This document shows positions 49,529-58,885 of a stretch of DNA of 64,000 bases, in pieces. The stretch comes from Parachryseolinea silvisoli (GTDB lineage Bacteria; Bacteroidota; Bacteroidia; Cytophagales; Cyclobacteriaceae). Position 1 is the first letter of the stretch, and each line of letters begins with the position of its first letter. The stretch lies in assembly GCF_021190955.1 (NCBI RefSeq), contig NZ_JAIOAO010000005.1, positions 310,001 through 374,000 on the forward strand. The letters are read 5' to 3'. The position numbers and the translations under genes were made by a program. The notes under the pieces are model-generated. The model was given only the letters and a program-made list of their open reading frames with translations, was not told the origin of the DNA and made no database searches.

Positions 49529-51202
49529 CTATGCAGGCATGCTTAAGATGACGTTAACCTGTGTGCCTTTCCCGGTGTTACTTTCGAGCGTTACTGTTCC
49601 CTCCAGCATTTCCACGTACCGTTTGATAATGTGCAACCCAAGTCCCGTCCCTTGAGCGTTCCCGGCATTTGATGCACGGTAAAAACGTTCGAATAGATGC
49701 TTTTGATCTTCCTTCGAAATACCGATGCCAGCATCGATCACTGTCAAATAAATCTTGCCATTCACCCGGGTGGAAACATAAATAGGAGAATTTTCCGGCG
49801 AGTATTTGATCGCATTCGTCACCAGATTCCTCACGATATTGGACAACATGATGCGGTCAGTCAAGACATCGTTTGAGCCCGTGTGGTCATACCCAATAGT
49901 CTGGCCGGGTTTTGCAAAAGCCTGCAAATTTCGACACAGATCCGCCAGAAATGCAGGGAGATCCATTTGCTCAAAACTCGGATGAACCCTGCCTTCGTCG
50001 ATCTTGGTGATCGCAAGGAATTCGTCGAGCATCGAGGTGAGACTATTGACCGAGGAATTTATTTTAGCCAGATGACGGACCGCTCTCTCACGGCTTTCGC
50101 CGTATGAATAATTCTCCAGTAAGAACGCCGATGACCGAATAGTCGTCAACGGTGTACGAAACTCGTGTGAGGCGAGTGTTACAAAATCAGCTTTTAATCT
50201 GCTGAGCTCCAGCACAGCTTCCAGTGCCTTTTTGGTATCTTCCTCGGCCTGCTTATGACTTGAAAGGTCAAGTATGGCTGTCAGCAGACAAGGGCTATCG
50301 TACAACGGAATCACGTGCGCATGAATAGAGACGTAAATTCGGTCACCTCCACGCGGTTGGATATAGACCTCGGTTTGTTTCGCTACCCCGCCCGCTATTG
50401 CGTCTGACACGAGGTTGTTTCGTTGTTCCTGGCTTTCAAAAATCCCAAGCTCCACGGCCGTGTTACCCACCAGCGCATCCATGCTATAATTCACCGTCCC
50501 GGCAAATACACTGTTGCAATGCAGGATTTTACCCGTTTCTAGCTCGCTGATGACAATGGCGATCGGGCTTTCATAGAAGACTTTCTCGAACAAAACATTA
50601 CTACGTCTGAGTTCCTCCTGCATGCGAATCCGCTTATTGAAATTGTACCGAATAGCAAAGAAAGCGGACAATAACAACACCGTTATACTGCACAGCAGCA
50701 GAGCAAGTGTATTTTTAAATCCAGCGGCACTTTTTTGAGTTCGGATAACTCGCTGTCGTAAAAGGATTTCCTCGGTTGCTTTGATAGAATTTAATTGCCG
50801 TGATACCACTTCGTGATAAGCACTCCAGCCGCTATCTGTTCCGATGACCGCAGAGTAGTCCGAGGCGATCCATTGCCGCAGGATTGCCTCCAACGAATCA
50901 ATTCGTCGATTCTGATCGCTGTTATCACTCGTTAACGCCCGCAGACTATCAGTTGCAGCGAACAATATTTTTGTGGCCTCCAGACGCTTGCGGGATTTTT
51001 CGATTTCCCCCGCCTGAAGCTGGATGTTTTTGCAGGTGATCGATATCGCATCCACTTTTTCGACGACCCGATGGGAATGATCCACCCAGTGCACGGCATC
51101 GAGCGTCTTCAGGTTTCCGTCATAACAAACTGCGCCGAGGATTGCAATGGCAACGACCAATAATATAAGTAAAGAACCCAGTATGACTTTGAACGAGATC
51201 AT
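49529..51202 (-). CDS. PAS-domain sensor histidine kinase
   Basis: A 557-residue kinase using the ATG at 51202. N-terminal TM (SFKVILGSLLILLVVAIAIL), a helical periplasmic region (about 35-150), a second TM (TLALLLCSITVLLLSAFFAI), a PAS domain (about 200-320; FYESPIAIVISELETGKILH), HisKA with His in LASHEFRTPLTTIRSS and HATPase_c (NIVRNLVTNAIKYS, DAGIGISKED, GTGLGLHII). No response regulator is adjacent. Its start touches the end of the GH57 remnant. Confidence 0.92.
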   Translation of the reverse strand: MISFKVILGSLLILLVVAIAILGAVCYDGNLKTLDAVHWVDHSHRVVEKVDAISITCKNIQLQAGEIEKSRKRLEATKILFAATDSLRALTSDNSDQNRRIDSLEAILRQWIASDYSAVIGTDSGWSAYHEVVSRQLNSIKATEEILLRQRVIRTQKSAAGFKNTLALLLCSITVLLLSAFFAIRYNFNKRIRMQEELRRSNVLFEKVFYESPIAIVISELETGKILHCNSVFAGTVNYSMDALVGNTAVELGIFESQEQRNNLVSDAIAGGVAKQTEVYIQPRGGDRIYVSIHAHVIPLYDSPCLLTAILDLSSHKQAEEDTKKALEAVLELSRLKADFVTLASHEFRTPLTTIRSSAFLLENYSYGESRERAVRHLAKINSSVNSLTSMLDEFLAITKIDEGRVHPSFEQMDLPAFLADLCRNLQAFAKPGQTIGYDHTGSNDVLTDRIMLSNIVRNLVTNAIKYSPENSPIYVSTRVNGKIYLTVIDAGIGISKEDQKHLFERFYRASNAGNAQGTGLGLHIIKRYVEMLEGTVTLESNTGKGTQVNVILSMPA

Positions 51203-51429
51203 AAATCCAGACGCATAAACATCCAATTAACTACTTTCTTTTCGCATGCCAATGTTTCGTAATCCATGCCCAGGCACACAAACCGTTCCTGACCACACAC
51301 GATATCGCGGTTGAGCTCATCATCAAAGTACCCGCGACCAGCACCGATATCGAAGAACTGAAACTTCCCGCGGCGTCTCGGTTGATGTACCTGGAAATAT
51401 AGGTTCAAATAGCGCCGATCAGATTTCAT
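51199..51429 (-). pseudogene. Truncated GH57 alpha-amylase remnant
   Basis: The N-terminus (YLNLYFQVHQPRRRGKFQFF, DIGAGRGYFDDELNRDI) is that of GH57 amylases of Bacteroidota, which are normally 400-450 residues. After about 45 residues it jumps to ERFVCLGMDYETL, which resembles an internal region of the same family, and the frame is then lost. So most of the gene is deleted and only about 75 codons remain. It overlaps the end of the glycosyltransferase gene (ATGA-type), the usual operon partner of such an amylase. Confidence 0.65.
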
Positions 51430-52708
51430 GATACAGTTGATTAATACGCTTTGCTGTCCGTTTCCAGGTAAGTGTTTTAATTTCGTGCTGGCCATTCAGC
51501 TTCAATGCCGCGGACAGCCCTTTATGCCGGAAGACGCTGATGATGGCATTCGCCAATGCATCCGTGTCCCAGAAGTCGACCTTGATCACGTGGTCCATCA
51601 CCTCGGCTACTCCGGATTGATTCGAAACAATAACGGGCACGCCAGCCTGGACAGCCTCCAGCGGTGTAATTCCGAATGGTTCTGACACTGAAGGCATAAC
51701 ATATACATCGGTAACGGACCAAACCTGATGAATTTGTTCACCTTCCAGAAAACCGGTAAAATGTAAGCGTGAGGATATCTGCGACCGCGCCGCCCGCTCG
51801 ATGATTGAAGTAAGTAGGTCGCCCGAACCTGCCATGATAAAATGCGTATCCGGGAAATAATCCAATACCTTCCGGGCTGCATCAACAAAATACTGTGGTC
51901 CCTTTTGGTGTGTTACTCGTCCAAGAAATGTTACGACATAATCGCCGATGCGAGGAATGAACGGGAAGTCGGCGTCTGCTGCAGGCGCTACTCCATTGTG
52001 AACGACGTGGACTTTGTTCGCCGCTATACCATACTTTTGTGTTATGATGTTTTTTGTCCAATGGCTGACCGCAATGACGACGTCTGCTGCGAGCATGCCG
52101 CGTTGTTCAATCGCAAAAATGCGTTCATCGAGGTGATCCTTGCCTGCCCGATCGACTTCCGTTGCGTGAACATGCACGATGAGCGGCCTGCCACTCACCG
52201 TTTTCGCTTCCATGCCTGCCAAAAAGGTGAGCCAGTCGTGGGCGTGAATGACGTCAAAGGAATATTGCCGGGCAATCTCGGCAGCCACAACAGCATAGCG
52301 CTGGATTTCTTCCAGCAGTGCAGGGCCATAGCCGCCACGGAATGCATAGTGTACGCGTCGCCCGTTATTCCCGCGGCGATCCTCTTCGGATAGATATCGC
52401 CAGTTCCACGCCTCCAGTGAGTGGAATGGCTCATGCTGCGAGTACGGCGTGATGGATGCAGGAATCGCGATCAACCGGCTGCCCGAGAGATGCTCCTCAC
52501 GAGAAGATCGAACGAACGGGTCCTGCCCGCCTACAGGTATCTGGGATGCGTCAATAAGAGTGATCGGCTCGTCTCCTTGAGCTCGCGGTACAACGAAAAA
52601 GAGTTTAATGTCTTGCTCCATCAACGCCGTAGCCAGGCCCAGGCATGCCGTACCAAGACCACCCGATATGTGCGGCGGAAATTCCCAACCAAACATCAAA
52701 ACTGTCAT
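51419..52708 (-). CDS. Glycogen/starch synthase-like glycosyltransferase
   Basis: A 429-residue GT-B enzyme. MTVLMFGWEFPPHISGGLGT is the glycogen/starch-synthase-type start; DVIHAHDWLTFLAGMEAK, a GT4 domain from about residue 225 (VVTFLGRVTHQKGPQYFVDA) and the E-x7-E stretch SEPFGITPLEAVQAGVPVI follow. It probably makes alpha-glucan from ADP-glucose. The downstream GH57 gene is broken, so only the synthesis half of this usual pair survives here. Confidence 0.9.
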   Translation of the reverse strand: MTVLMFGWEFPPHISGGLGTACLGLATALMEQDIKLFFVVPRAQGDEPITLIDASQIPVGGQDPFVRSSREEHLSGSRLIAIPASITPYSQHEPFHSLEAWNWRYLSEEDRRGNNGRRVHYAFRGGYGPALLEEIQRYAVVAAEIARQYSFDVIHAHDWLTFLAGMEAKTVSGRPLIVHVHATEVDRAGKDHLDERIFAIEQRGMLAADVVIAVSHWTKNIITQKYGIAANKVHVVHNGVAPAADADFPFIPRIGDYVVTFLGRVTHQKGPQYFVDAARKVLDYFPDTHFIMAGSGDLLTSIIERAARSQISSRLHFTGFLEGEQIHQVWSVTDVYVMPSVSEPFGITPLEAVQAGVPVIVSNQSGVAEVMDHVIKVDFWDTDALANAIISVFRHKGLSAALKLNGQHEIKTLTWKRTAKRINQLYHEI

Positions 52709-52968
52709 AACGTTGTCGATTTAAACAATAGTTAACTTTCTATTACCTACTACCAGAATTGCTGTGTTTATCCGGTGTGAATTCTGATCCTTGCTCAAAA
52801 AGTAGTCAATCTCGTGTGAGCGCGAAGTTTATTCCAAAGAACGGCCCGAAGCGCAGCCAGTACAGTGACAGACGTCATCGGATTAGAAAACTTTCTGCAA
52901 GAGACAAAATATAACGTGACCAATATCTTCGGAGACTGCGCCTGACATAATTGGTAAACGACGCGAAA
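52709..52968. other. Intergenic, nothing recognised
   Basis: Promoter region of the glycosyltransferase gene. No motif could be fixed. Confidence 0.35.
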
Positions 52969-53067
52969 ATGCACAGGTTCCGTCAGGCCGGATTATTTCG
53001 ATTAAGCATTCTCGCAATGCTGCTCATTAATCCCTTACTCAAAATGGGATTCGGCTACTTTATTTAG
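52969..53067 (+). CDS. Possible small hydrophobic peptide (32 aa)
   Basis: ATG at 52969 opens a frame reading MHRFRQAGLFRLSILAMLLI and NPLLKMGFGYFI. One TM-like segment with a basic start. Many Bacteroidota have such short peptides near stress genes, but there is no homology evidence here. Confidence 0.3.
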   Translation: MHRFRQAGLFRLSILAMLLINPLLKMGFGYFI

Positions 53068-53176
53068 GTCCGGCGTGTGATAGATCAACACTTTGTAGGT
53101 TGTCAGTCAACTGGCCTCTAACGGTTATTTGTAATCGAAGTTCGCTTCGGCGATTTGTTACACACGCCCGAAAGGG

Positions 53177-53209
53177 TCTGTCACACCTTTTTAATCCCAG
53201 TGTGACAGA
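53177..53209. repeat. Perfect 10-bp inverted repeat
   Basis: TCTGTCACAC (53177-53186) and GTGTGACAGA (53200-53209) with a 13-bp loop, 91 bp behind the HPF gene end. It could be a regulator site or part of a transcription end; there is no T run on the HPF strand close behind it. Confidence 0.6.
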
Positions 53210-53299
53210 ACACGTAGTAAACCACATTCAGAGCCCTATTTGGACATACCATTTAAAAACCTAACGTTATTGCTTCTTGAATCTTTGACGAGCAGCGAT

Positions 53300-53644
53300 T
53301 TACAAACGCGCTTCCTCGGCGCGCGGTGTTTCCGATCCCCGAAGCTTTCCTTGATCCTTTGAATCCGTCAGGCGCTCTACCGAATGCTTCAGAGCATGCG
53401 TGCAGGCTGTCACTGCCTCTTCAAACGTAGCACACTGCTTCTTAGCAAACAGGTTATGCCCCAGAATGATCACTGTCAACTCACAGATTTTATTCTCGCC
53501 TGTATCGGATTTGTCTATTTTAAGTATTACGCGTGCTTGCATAATTTCAGCATCCAGGGTAGCGAGTTTTGAAACATGCGACTCGATATAGTCCGTCAAT
53601 TTTGACTGTGCCTTGAAGCCCGGGGTTAGAATGGTAATTTTCAT
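53300..53644 (-). CDS. Ribosome hibernation promoting factor (HPF/RaiA family)
   Basis: A 114-residue protein, ATG at 53644. MKITILTPGFKAQSKLTDYI, ESHVSKLATLDAEIMQARVI and FAKKQCATFEEAVTACTHAL follow the short HPF/YfiA pattern (beta-alpha-beta-beta-beta-alpha). It inactivates ribosomes in stationary phase or stress. It lies near the CHAD and UspA genes, also stress-linked. Confidence 0.88.
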   Translation of the reverse strand: MKITILTPGFKAQSKLTDYIESHVSKLATLDAEIMQARVILKIDKSDTGENKICELTVIILGHNLFAKKQCATFEEAVTACTHALKHSVERLTDSKDQGKLRGSETPRAEEARL

Positions 53645-53977
53645 ATTAGATTGTTTGGTTGAATATTTTATGTAGGCCATAAGAGGCAAAGGGCGAAAGT
53701 ACTCCGACCCTTCACCACATTAAAACCAAAAAAAGATCGAAAACCAGTGACGGCAACCCACCATTTTTTTTGCTGCTAAATTCATAAATCCTCCTTGTTT
53801 TAAGTGTAGTCAAAACTAGCGCGCCAAAGGAGGGCCAGCGATGACCGCCATCAGAAAACTTCAGGATTATTGTCGCACGTTTCAGCAGGAGGCAAATGAT
53901 TAATATCATTCAACAAAGTTGCGCGCAGGCAAGACCACCCGCTCCTGTCGTCTTTTAAACGCACGCTGAAAGAGTTG

Positions 53978-54073
53978 ATGTTAATACTGCTCATCGTGGC
54001 CGCGGTGGTGCCTATCTTTGATATACAGCAGACAGGCTCGCGCACAAATGACGATTGTCACAGGGTCCCATGA
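53978..54073 (+). CDS. Possible small TM peptide (31 aa), paralogue 1
   Basis: ATG at 53978: MLILLIVAAVVPIFDIQQTG ... Upstream codons read LKEL. It resembles the next peptide (KEA-IALVIVTATVLIFDI). Start uncertain. Confidence 0.35.
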   Translation: MLILLIVAAVVPIFDIQQTGSRTNDDCHRVP

Positions 54074-54130
54074 TGGCTCTCATGGGATAATATGCCGGTC
54101 AGGTGTTCTTTTGATAGTAATACAGAACAT

Positions 54131-54232
54131 ATGATCACAAATGTTAAAGAAGCGATCGCGCTGGTAATTGTCACAGCCACCGTACTTATCTTCGACATCC
54201 TATACATGGCTGTTCTGCTATGCAATCCCTAA
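54131..54232 (+). CDS. Possible small TM peptide (33 aa), paralogue 2
   Basis: ATG at 54131: MITNVKEAIALVIVTATVLI and FDILYMAVLLCNP. A single membrane helix with the shared pattern KE-(x)n-V-x-IFDI. It ends 3 bp before the CHAD gene, so it may be co-translated with it. Confidence 0.4.
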   Translation: MITNVKEAIALVIVTATVLIFDILYMAVLLCNP

Positions 54233-54235
54233 TAT

Positions 54236-55171
54236 ATGAAAACAATAGACCTCAACCTCCAGGACCCTGGCGCTGATCAGCCGAACGAGATACCTCAGCC
54301 AGGTAAAGAGCCGGAAACCGTTCCGGCTCGCGAGCCAACGCCCCCCGGCTGGCCTCGCACCGATCCCGAGATACGCCCCGGCCAGGAGCCGCTGACGGTT
54401 CCACCGAACGCCCCTAGCGAAATCCCGGTCCTACCCCACACTGATGCCGGCCCGTGGGTGGACATTACCGTACGGCAACACAAAGCGATACGATACCGCT
54501 ATAAAAAATGCCTCAACGAAATCCTCCAATACTTCTATGCCGAGGATCAAACATCCCCCACCGTCGTGCATGACCTGCGCGTTAACCTGAAGCGTGTACA
54601 GGCAATGATCGATGTGCAGCGCTTCGGAAATAAAAAGCTTCCTTCCCGAAAAATCAAGGCCTTGACAGCACTGTTTACGATGGCCGGAAAACTGCGATCC
54701 GCGCAAATTGAATTCGATCTGATCAGTCAGCATTACAATCGCGCGGAGTTTAGTTCATCCTACTTGCGTCAACTTCACGAAAATAAGGTACGCTTGCTGG
54801 AGGATTACCGGAAATACTTGCGGGCAGCCCCATCACGGCAGCTCGAAAAAGCGATCAAAACATTAAAACAACATGTCCGGGATTTATCCCACAAGCAACT
54901 TCGCAACTACTTTGACGCCGCGCAAAAACGCGTTGCACACCGGCTGAGGCGCAGTGTCTTCCGGGAGCAGGAGTTGCACCTGATAAGAAAAGATTTAAAA
55001 CGATACTACCTGAACTTGCGCCAGGCCAATAATCAAAACATACCACTAAAAAACTTCCTCGAGCTTCTCGGTATGTGGCATGACAGCCAGCGTGCATTCG
55101 ACAATCTCGTCAAAGCCGTTTACACCGGCGAGTTCACCGCGTTCGAGCGTGAGCCTATTGAAAAAAATTAA
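54236..55171 (+). CDS. CHAD domain protein
   Basis: A 311-residue protein. The first ~75 residues are Pro/Glu-rich and disordered (NEIPQPGKEPETVPAREPTP and similar). From about 80 on it is a helical CHAD domain: VVHDLRVNLKRVQAMIDVQR carries the conserved His and basic residues that bind polyphosphate, and MWHDSQRAF lies in the last helices. CHAD proteins bind inorganic polyphosphate and go with stress responses. It is followed by UspA. Confidence 0.85.
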   Translation: MKTIDLNLQDPGADQPNEIPQPGKEPETVPAREPTPPGWPRTDPEIRPGQEPLTVPPNAPSEIPVLPHTDAGPWVDITVRQHKAIRYRYKKCLNEILQYFYAEDQTSPTVVHDLRVNLKRVQAMIDVQRFGNKKLPSRKIKALTALFTMAGKLRSAQIEFDLISQHYNRAEFSSSYLRQLHENKVRLLEDYRKYLRAAPSRQLEKAIKTLKQHVRDLSHKQLRNYFDAAQKRVAHRLRRSVFREQELHLIRKDLKRYYLNLRQANNQNIPLKNFLELLGMWHDSQRAFDNLVKAVYTGEFTAFEREPIEKN

Positions 55172-55175
55172 AGAA

Positions 55176-55277
55176 ATGCTGCTGGTGGAAAAAGGTCAAT
55201 TATATGATCGGATTGCTTCCTTTTACGCGGAAGAGCTCTTACCCAGACAACGAACAAAAAAGAAGGCTGCGTTATGA
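55176..55277 (+). CDS. Possible small protein coupled to uspA
   Basis: A 33-residue frame (MLLVEKGQLYDRIASFYAEE, LLPRQRTKKKAAL) starts 4 bp after the CHAD stop and overlaps the UspA start by 4 bp (ATGA). This exact spacing argues that it is translated. Function unknown. Confidence 0.45.
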   Translation: MLLVEKGQLYDRIASFYAEELLPRQRTKKKAAL

Positions 55278-56092
55278 AAAAAATCTTATGCCCCACCGAT
55301 TTTTCAGAAGCATCGAACAACGCCATTGCATACGCTGGAAAGCTGGCGCAGAGACTTCAGGGCACAGTAACGCTATTGCATGTGCAATCCGTTTATGATC
55401 TGTCACCGACAGAAATAATCCGCGACGCGGAAACGGCAACCATCGCCATGTTGCCTGTGTTAGAAGCACAGTCAGAAGAAGTAACGCGTGCGTTTAAGGT
55501 CCCCTGTTATGTGATTACGGAGACTACATCCCGAAAGCTCAGCACCGTCATCCGTGACAATGCCCAGGAATTCGATCTCGTCGTCATGGGCTCAAACGGC
55601 CCGGATGACGTTTACCAGCTGTTTTTCGGCACCAATACGTACAATGCTATCACAAAAAGCAATACACCGGTGATCGTTGTTCCCGCGGGTTGTGTTTACC
55701 ACGACCTGAAGTCAATAGTCTATGCCTTTGACTACTTGCGAAACCGAGCACTGCCCCGAACGCAACTGCTGCCACTGCTGCAGAAGTTTTCCACCAAATT
55801 GACGGTGTTGCAGGTGATGGAAGTCGCTTACAGCCAGGATGCGGAAGACGACCTCTCTGAGCTGCAATATATACTCAGTACCTACCAACCTCCGGAACTC
55901 CACGTCGAGTACGATACCCTTCATGCCTCCGACATTTCCGCCAGCATCAATGAATATGTTCTAAAAATGCAACCAGACGCTCTGGCACTCTGTTCAGAAC
56001 ATCATGGCCTGATCACGCAGGTTTTCCACAAGAGCGTCATCAAGAACCTCACCGCCATTTGTAGTTACCCTATTATCGTTTTTCAACACTGA
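55274..56092 (+). CDS. Universal stress protein, two-domain
   Basis: A 272-residue tandem Usp protein. Domain 1 (KKILCPTDFSEASNNAIAYA; FDLVVMGSNGPDDVYQLFFG; SNTPVIVVP) has a near-complete G-2x-G-9x-G(S/T) ATP-type loop; domain 2 (about 145-272) is more divergent and ends with YPIIVFQH. It belongs to the CHAD-small protein-UspA operon. Confidence 0.88.
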   Translation: MKKILCPTDFSEASNNAIAYAGKLAQRLQGTVTLLHVQSVYDLSPTEIIRDAETATIAMLPVLEAQSEEVTRAFKVPCYVITETTSRKLSTVIRDNAQEFDLVVMGSNGPDDVYQLFFGTNTYNAITKSNTPVIVVPAGCVYHDLKSIVYAFDYLRNRALPRTQLLPLLQKFSTKLTVLQVMEVAYSQDAEDDLSELQYILSTYQPPELHVEYDTLHASDISASINEYVLKMQPDALALCSEHHGLITQVFHKSVIKNLTAICSYPIIVFQH

Positions 56093-56211
56093 CACTCCGA
56101 AAGTAATTAGACTTCCCTTGCGCCTGATGCGCCGTCCGAGCCCATTACGATCAGATCGATTCCTTCCTCTTCGCACCGCGATGCCCTACAACGAATCAAC
56201 GAATCAGCCTA

Positions 56212-57183
56212 TCAACTCACCGTCAACACAATTTTTCCCTTTGCGTGTCCGGCTTCCAGGTAGTCCATTGCCTCCTGAATTTCATGGATTGAATAGCGCT
56301 TATCGATCACTGGTTTCAATTTGCCGGCTTCTACTTGCTCCTTAAGGTATATCAGGTCTGCTTGCGTTGTTTTGAAAACCAATTGGAAAAACGTTCTTCC
56401 ATTTTTTTCCGAATAAAATGAACCCAGCAGCATCGGCTCAAAGATTTGTCTGTTCGATCCGCCAACACCCACATACTTCCCTTTCGAAGTAAGGGCACGT
56501 TTGTAATCGGACAAAGACAAATTACCATTTGCGCCAATAATCAAATCATACTTCTTTCCATTGCGCGTAAAATTCTTCTTCGTGTAATCAATCACGTGGT
56601 CTGCTCCAAGCATCTTCGCCTGGTCTGTTTTAGCGGTGCTGCAAACTGCGGTGACCTCTGCGCCTTCGTTCTTCGCAAGTTGAATCAAGTAAACACCGAC
56701 ACCACCGGAAGCTCCGTTAATCGCAACCATTTGTCCCGCCTTTACCTCGCCCTTGTTTCGCAAAGCATGCAACGCTGTTGCTGCTGCAAGAGGAACGGAG
56801 GCGGCTTCTTCGAAAGACAATACGGAGGGTTTACGCGCCACCATTTTCTCAGGCGCGCAAACATATTCTGCAAACGCTCCGAAGTTGTGGGCGGCAAGAT
56901 CCCCAAACACTTCATCGCCCTCGCGAAATTGTGTTACATTTTTTCCAACCGCTTCTACAATTCCTGCCACGTCCGCTCCGAGAATGCTGTACTTGGGTTT
57001 TGTCAGGCCTAGCACCACACGATAAAATCTTGGCTCACCTCGCATGATGTGCCAGTCGGCAGCATTGAGGGATGTTGCTTTCACCCTGATCAATACTTCA
57101 TCATCAGAAGGAAGCGGTTTTGAAATTTCATCAACGGTGAGCACCTCGGGCCCGCCATATCGACTAACAGTAATCGCTTTCAT
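56212..57183 (-). CDS. NADP-dependent quinone-oxidoreductase-like protein (MDR family)
   Basis: A 323-residue medium-chain reductase. VTVDEISKPLPSDDEVLIRV, GADVAGIVEAVGKNVTQF and INGASGGVGVYLIQLAKNEG (cofactor-binding AxxGxxG) are conserved; catalytic zinc ligands are absent, as in zeta-crystallin-type quinone reductases. It starts 13 bp after the DUF4386 gene. Confidence 0.9.
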   Translation of the reverse strand: MKAITVSRYGGPEVLTVDEISKPLPSDDEVLIRVKATSLNAADWHIMRGEPRFYRVVLGLTKPKYSILGADVAGIVEAVGKNVTQFREGDEVFGDLAAHNFGAFAEYVCAPEKMVARKPSVLSFEEAASVPLAAATALHALRNKGEVKAGQMVAINGASGGVGVYLIQLAKNEGAEVTAVCSTAKTDQAKMLGADHVIDYTKKNFTRNGKKYDLIIGANGNLSLSDYKRALTSKGKYVGVGGSNRQIFEPMLLGSFYSEKNGRTFFQLVFKTTQADLIYLKEQVEAGKLKPVIDKRYSIHEIQEAMDYLEAGHAKGKIVLTVS

Positions 57184-57196
57184 TTTTTAGATGGGT

Positions 57197-57901
57197 TTAG
57201 ATTGCACTTGAATAGACGTTTTTTGATTCGGCTTTGACCCCTTTGATCAGGAGATAAAACAGAAATGTAAATTCAGCGATGGTTGTTACTAGCGTTGCAT
57301 AGGAAAACACATCCGCATACGAGGGTGCTACGATATTTACGATGAATATCAGCACATACCCAAAACTTCCAACCATGAGCATTATGCCGAGAATCCCTGG
57401 AAATAAGTCGGACTTGTAAACGCAATAGCCCAACGGCAATAGCCACAATCCCCAAAAAACCTCGACCACCTGTATTCCCGTATTCCGAAGCTTGAAGAAT
57501 ATCATCGACAGTGCATTTAGCTGATCCATTGTGAAAGCCTTTAGGAAGGCATCATCGCCAAGCATAATAAATGGAGCCAGCTCAAAAACTCCATAGACAA
57601 ATGCAATGGGCACCGCAACAAGCACGAACGCGAGCATCGCTAAGGCGTGAAGAGGGTTCACAGGTTTCAAGAGCCTGTACAACAAAACACCAACCATTAC
57701 AAAACTCACCTGGCCGACCAGACCACTAATCACTCCCAGTCGGAAAAGCGTTGGGTGAGTTGAAATATTCTGCATCGTGGCGGCTACGTCATCTGCCACG
57801 ATGATTTGCGAGGGAACGTACATGATTCCGAACATTCCTGTGATTGCGAGCGCCAGATACATGATCCCGGCGGCCCGCGCTGTTCTTTTACTTGATTCCA
57901 T
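57197..57901 (-). CDS. DUF4386 membrane protein
   Basis: A 234-residue protein with about six TM helices. TARAAGIMYLALAITGMFGI, FRLGVISGLVGQVSFVMVGV and VFWGLWLLPLGYCVYKSDLF are characteristic of DUF4386. The role is unknown. It lies between the oxidoreductase and the DUF4249 gene on the same strand. Confidence 0.82.
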   Translation of the reverse strand: MESSKRTARAAGIMYLALAITGMFGIMYVPSQIIVADDVAATMQNISTHPTLFRLGVISGLVGQVSFVMVGVLLYRLLKPVNPLHALAMLAFVLVAVPIAFVYGVFELAPFIMLGDDAFLKAFTMDQLNALSMIFFKLRNTGIQVVEVFWGLWLLPLGYCVYKSDLFPGILGIMLMVGSFGYVLIFIVNIVAPSYADVFSYATLVTTIAEFTFLFYLLIKGVKAESKNVYSSAI

Positions 57902-57939
57902 AGTCAGAATGGTTTAAGATTTTCAATTTATCAGATTGG

Positions 57940-58881
57940 TCAATCTGCCTTTTGCTTTGCAGCTTCCGCTAACTCCGGTGTAAGTCGTTGTCCTCTCCCA
58001 CTGATTGCCGATACATTGAAGAATCCCGCAGCAATTGTTTTCGAGTCTTTGTTTACGTTCAAAATGTTGGTAGTCGCATTGGCAAGAGGCATTGAAAACA
58101 GTTCTGCAAATCCCCCGGGTCTTGTGATCTGAAAATAAACGCCGAACAAGAATTCATAAGCCATCGGATCGATAGAATGGATCTCAACATATACGGAGTC
58201 ACCTGGTACATACGGAGGAAGCATTTGGTCCTTCTCCTCGGGATTTTCGTCAAGCGGATTTATGAAGTCTTTGCGGATAGGAATAATGAATTGCTGACCA
58301 TCCACGGATTGCCCCGGTGTAAAACTCGCATCATAGGTCATATTCAATTCACCAGGCTTATTGAGATAGTGGCCGTTCTTCCATGCTTTAATCCAATACG
58401 TGTCACCGACGCCTGCAGGCTCCAGAGCTTTAAATTCTGCGGCAAAGTAATCCTGATTTACAAGAAAGTCCTTTTTATTAAATGTGAATTCAATGGAGTC
58501 AATTGAAGGAACTCGCCCGAGACGAGAAAATGCCTCAAACGTTTCACCATCAACCGAAACCGTCAACCTATACTGATGCCCAATGACACCGAACGGAGTG
58601 GACGTAGGTTCCCAATAATACGCATCGTCTCCTTCTTCAAAAGTAAAGACCTCGCCACTCGCCAGATCGTGGACAACCACTTCAGCATTATTGATTTTCT
58701 TCGGAGTGCTATTGTCAAAATAAGGCTGAGATCGCGTAACCGAAATAGTCTGTCGTTCCATTTTCTGATTGAGCCATGCGTCAACTACAACTATTTTTTC
58801 AGCCTGCTCAAGTTCCGGATGAATGGTGGTTTCGCAGCTTAGAAAGGTGAATGCCAGCGTTATAAAATATATGTATCGCAT
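57940..58881 (-). CDS. DUF4249 lipoprotein (TonB-receptor partner)
   Basis: A 313-residue protein with a lipoprotein-like signal (YFITLAFTFLSCETTIHPEL, Cys in the lipobox). EKIVVVDAWLNQKMERQTIS and the following beta-rich sequence fit DUF4249. These proteins accompany TonB-dependent receptors in Bacteroidota, as here: its start is 4 bp after the receptor stop. Substrate unknown. Confidence 0.88.
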   Translation of the reverse strand: MRYIYFITLAFTFLSCETTIHPELEQAEKIVVVDAWLNQKMERQTISVTRSQPYFDNSTPKKINNAEVVVHDLASGEVFTFEEGDDAYYWEPTSTPFGVIGHQYRLTVSVDGETFEAFSRLGRVPSIDSIEFTFNKKDFLVNQDYFAAEFKALEPAGVGDTYWIKAWKNGHYLNKPGELNMTYDASFTPGQSVDGQQFIIPIRKDFINPLDENPEEKDQMLPPYVPGDSVYVEIHSIDPMAYEFLFGVYFQITRPGGFAELFSMPLANATTNILNVNKDSKTIAAGFFNVSAISGRGQRLTPELAEAAKQKAD

Positions 58882-58885
58882 AAAA

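Noticed and set aside
53712-54045. Leftward frames of about 65 codons between HPF and CHAD
   Set aside because: Unlike proteins in composition; the rightward TM peptides in the same place are more plausible.
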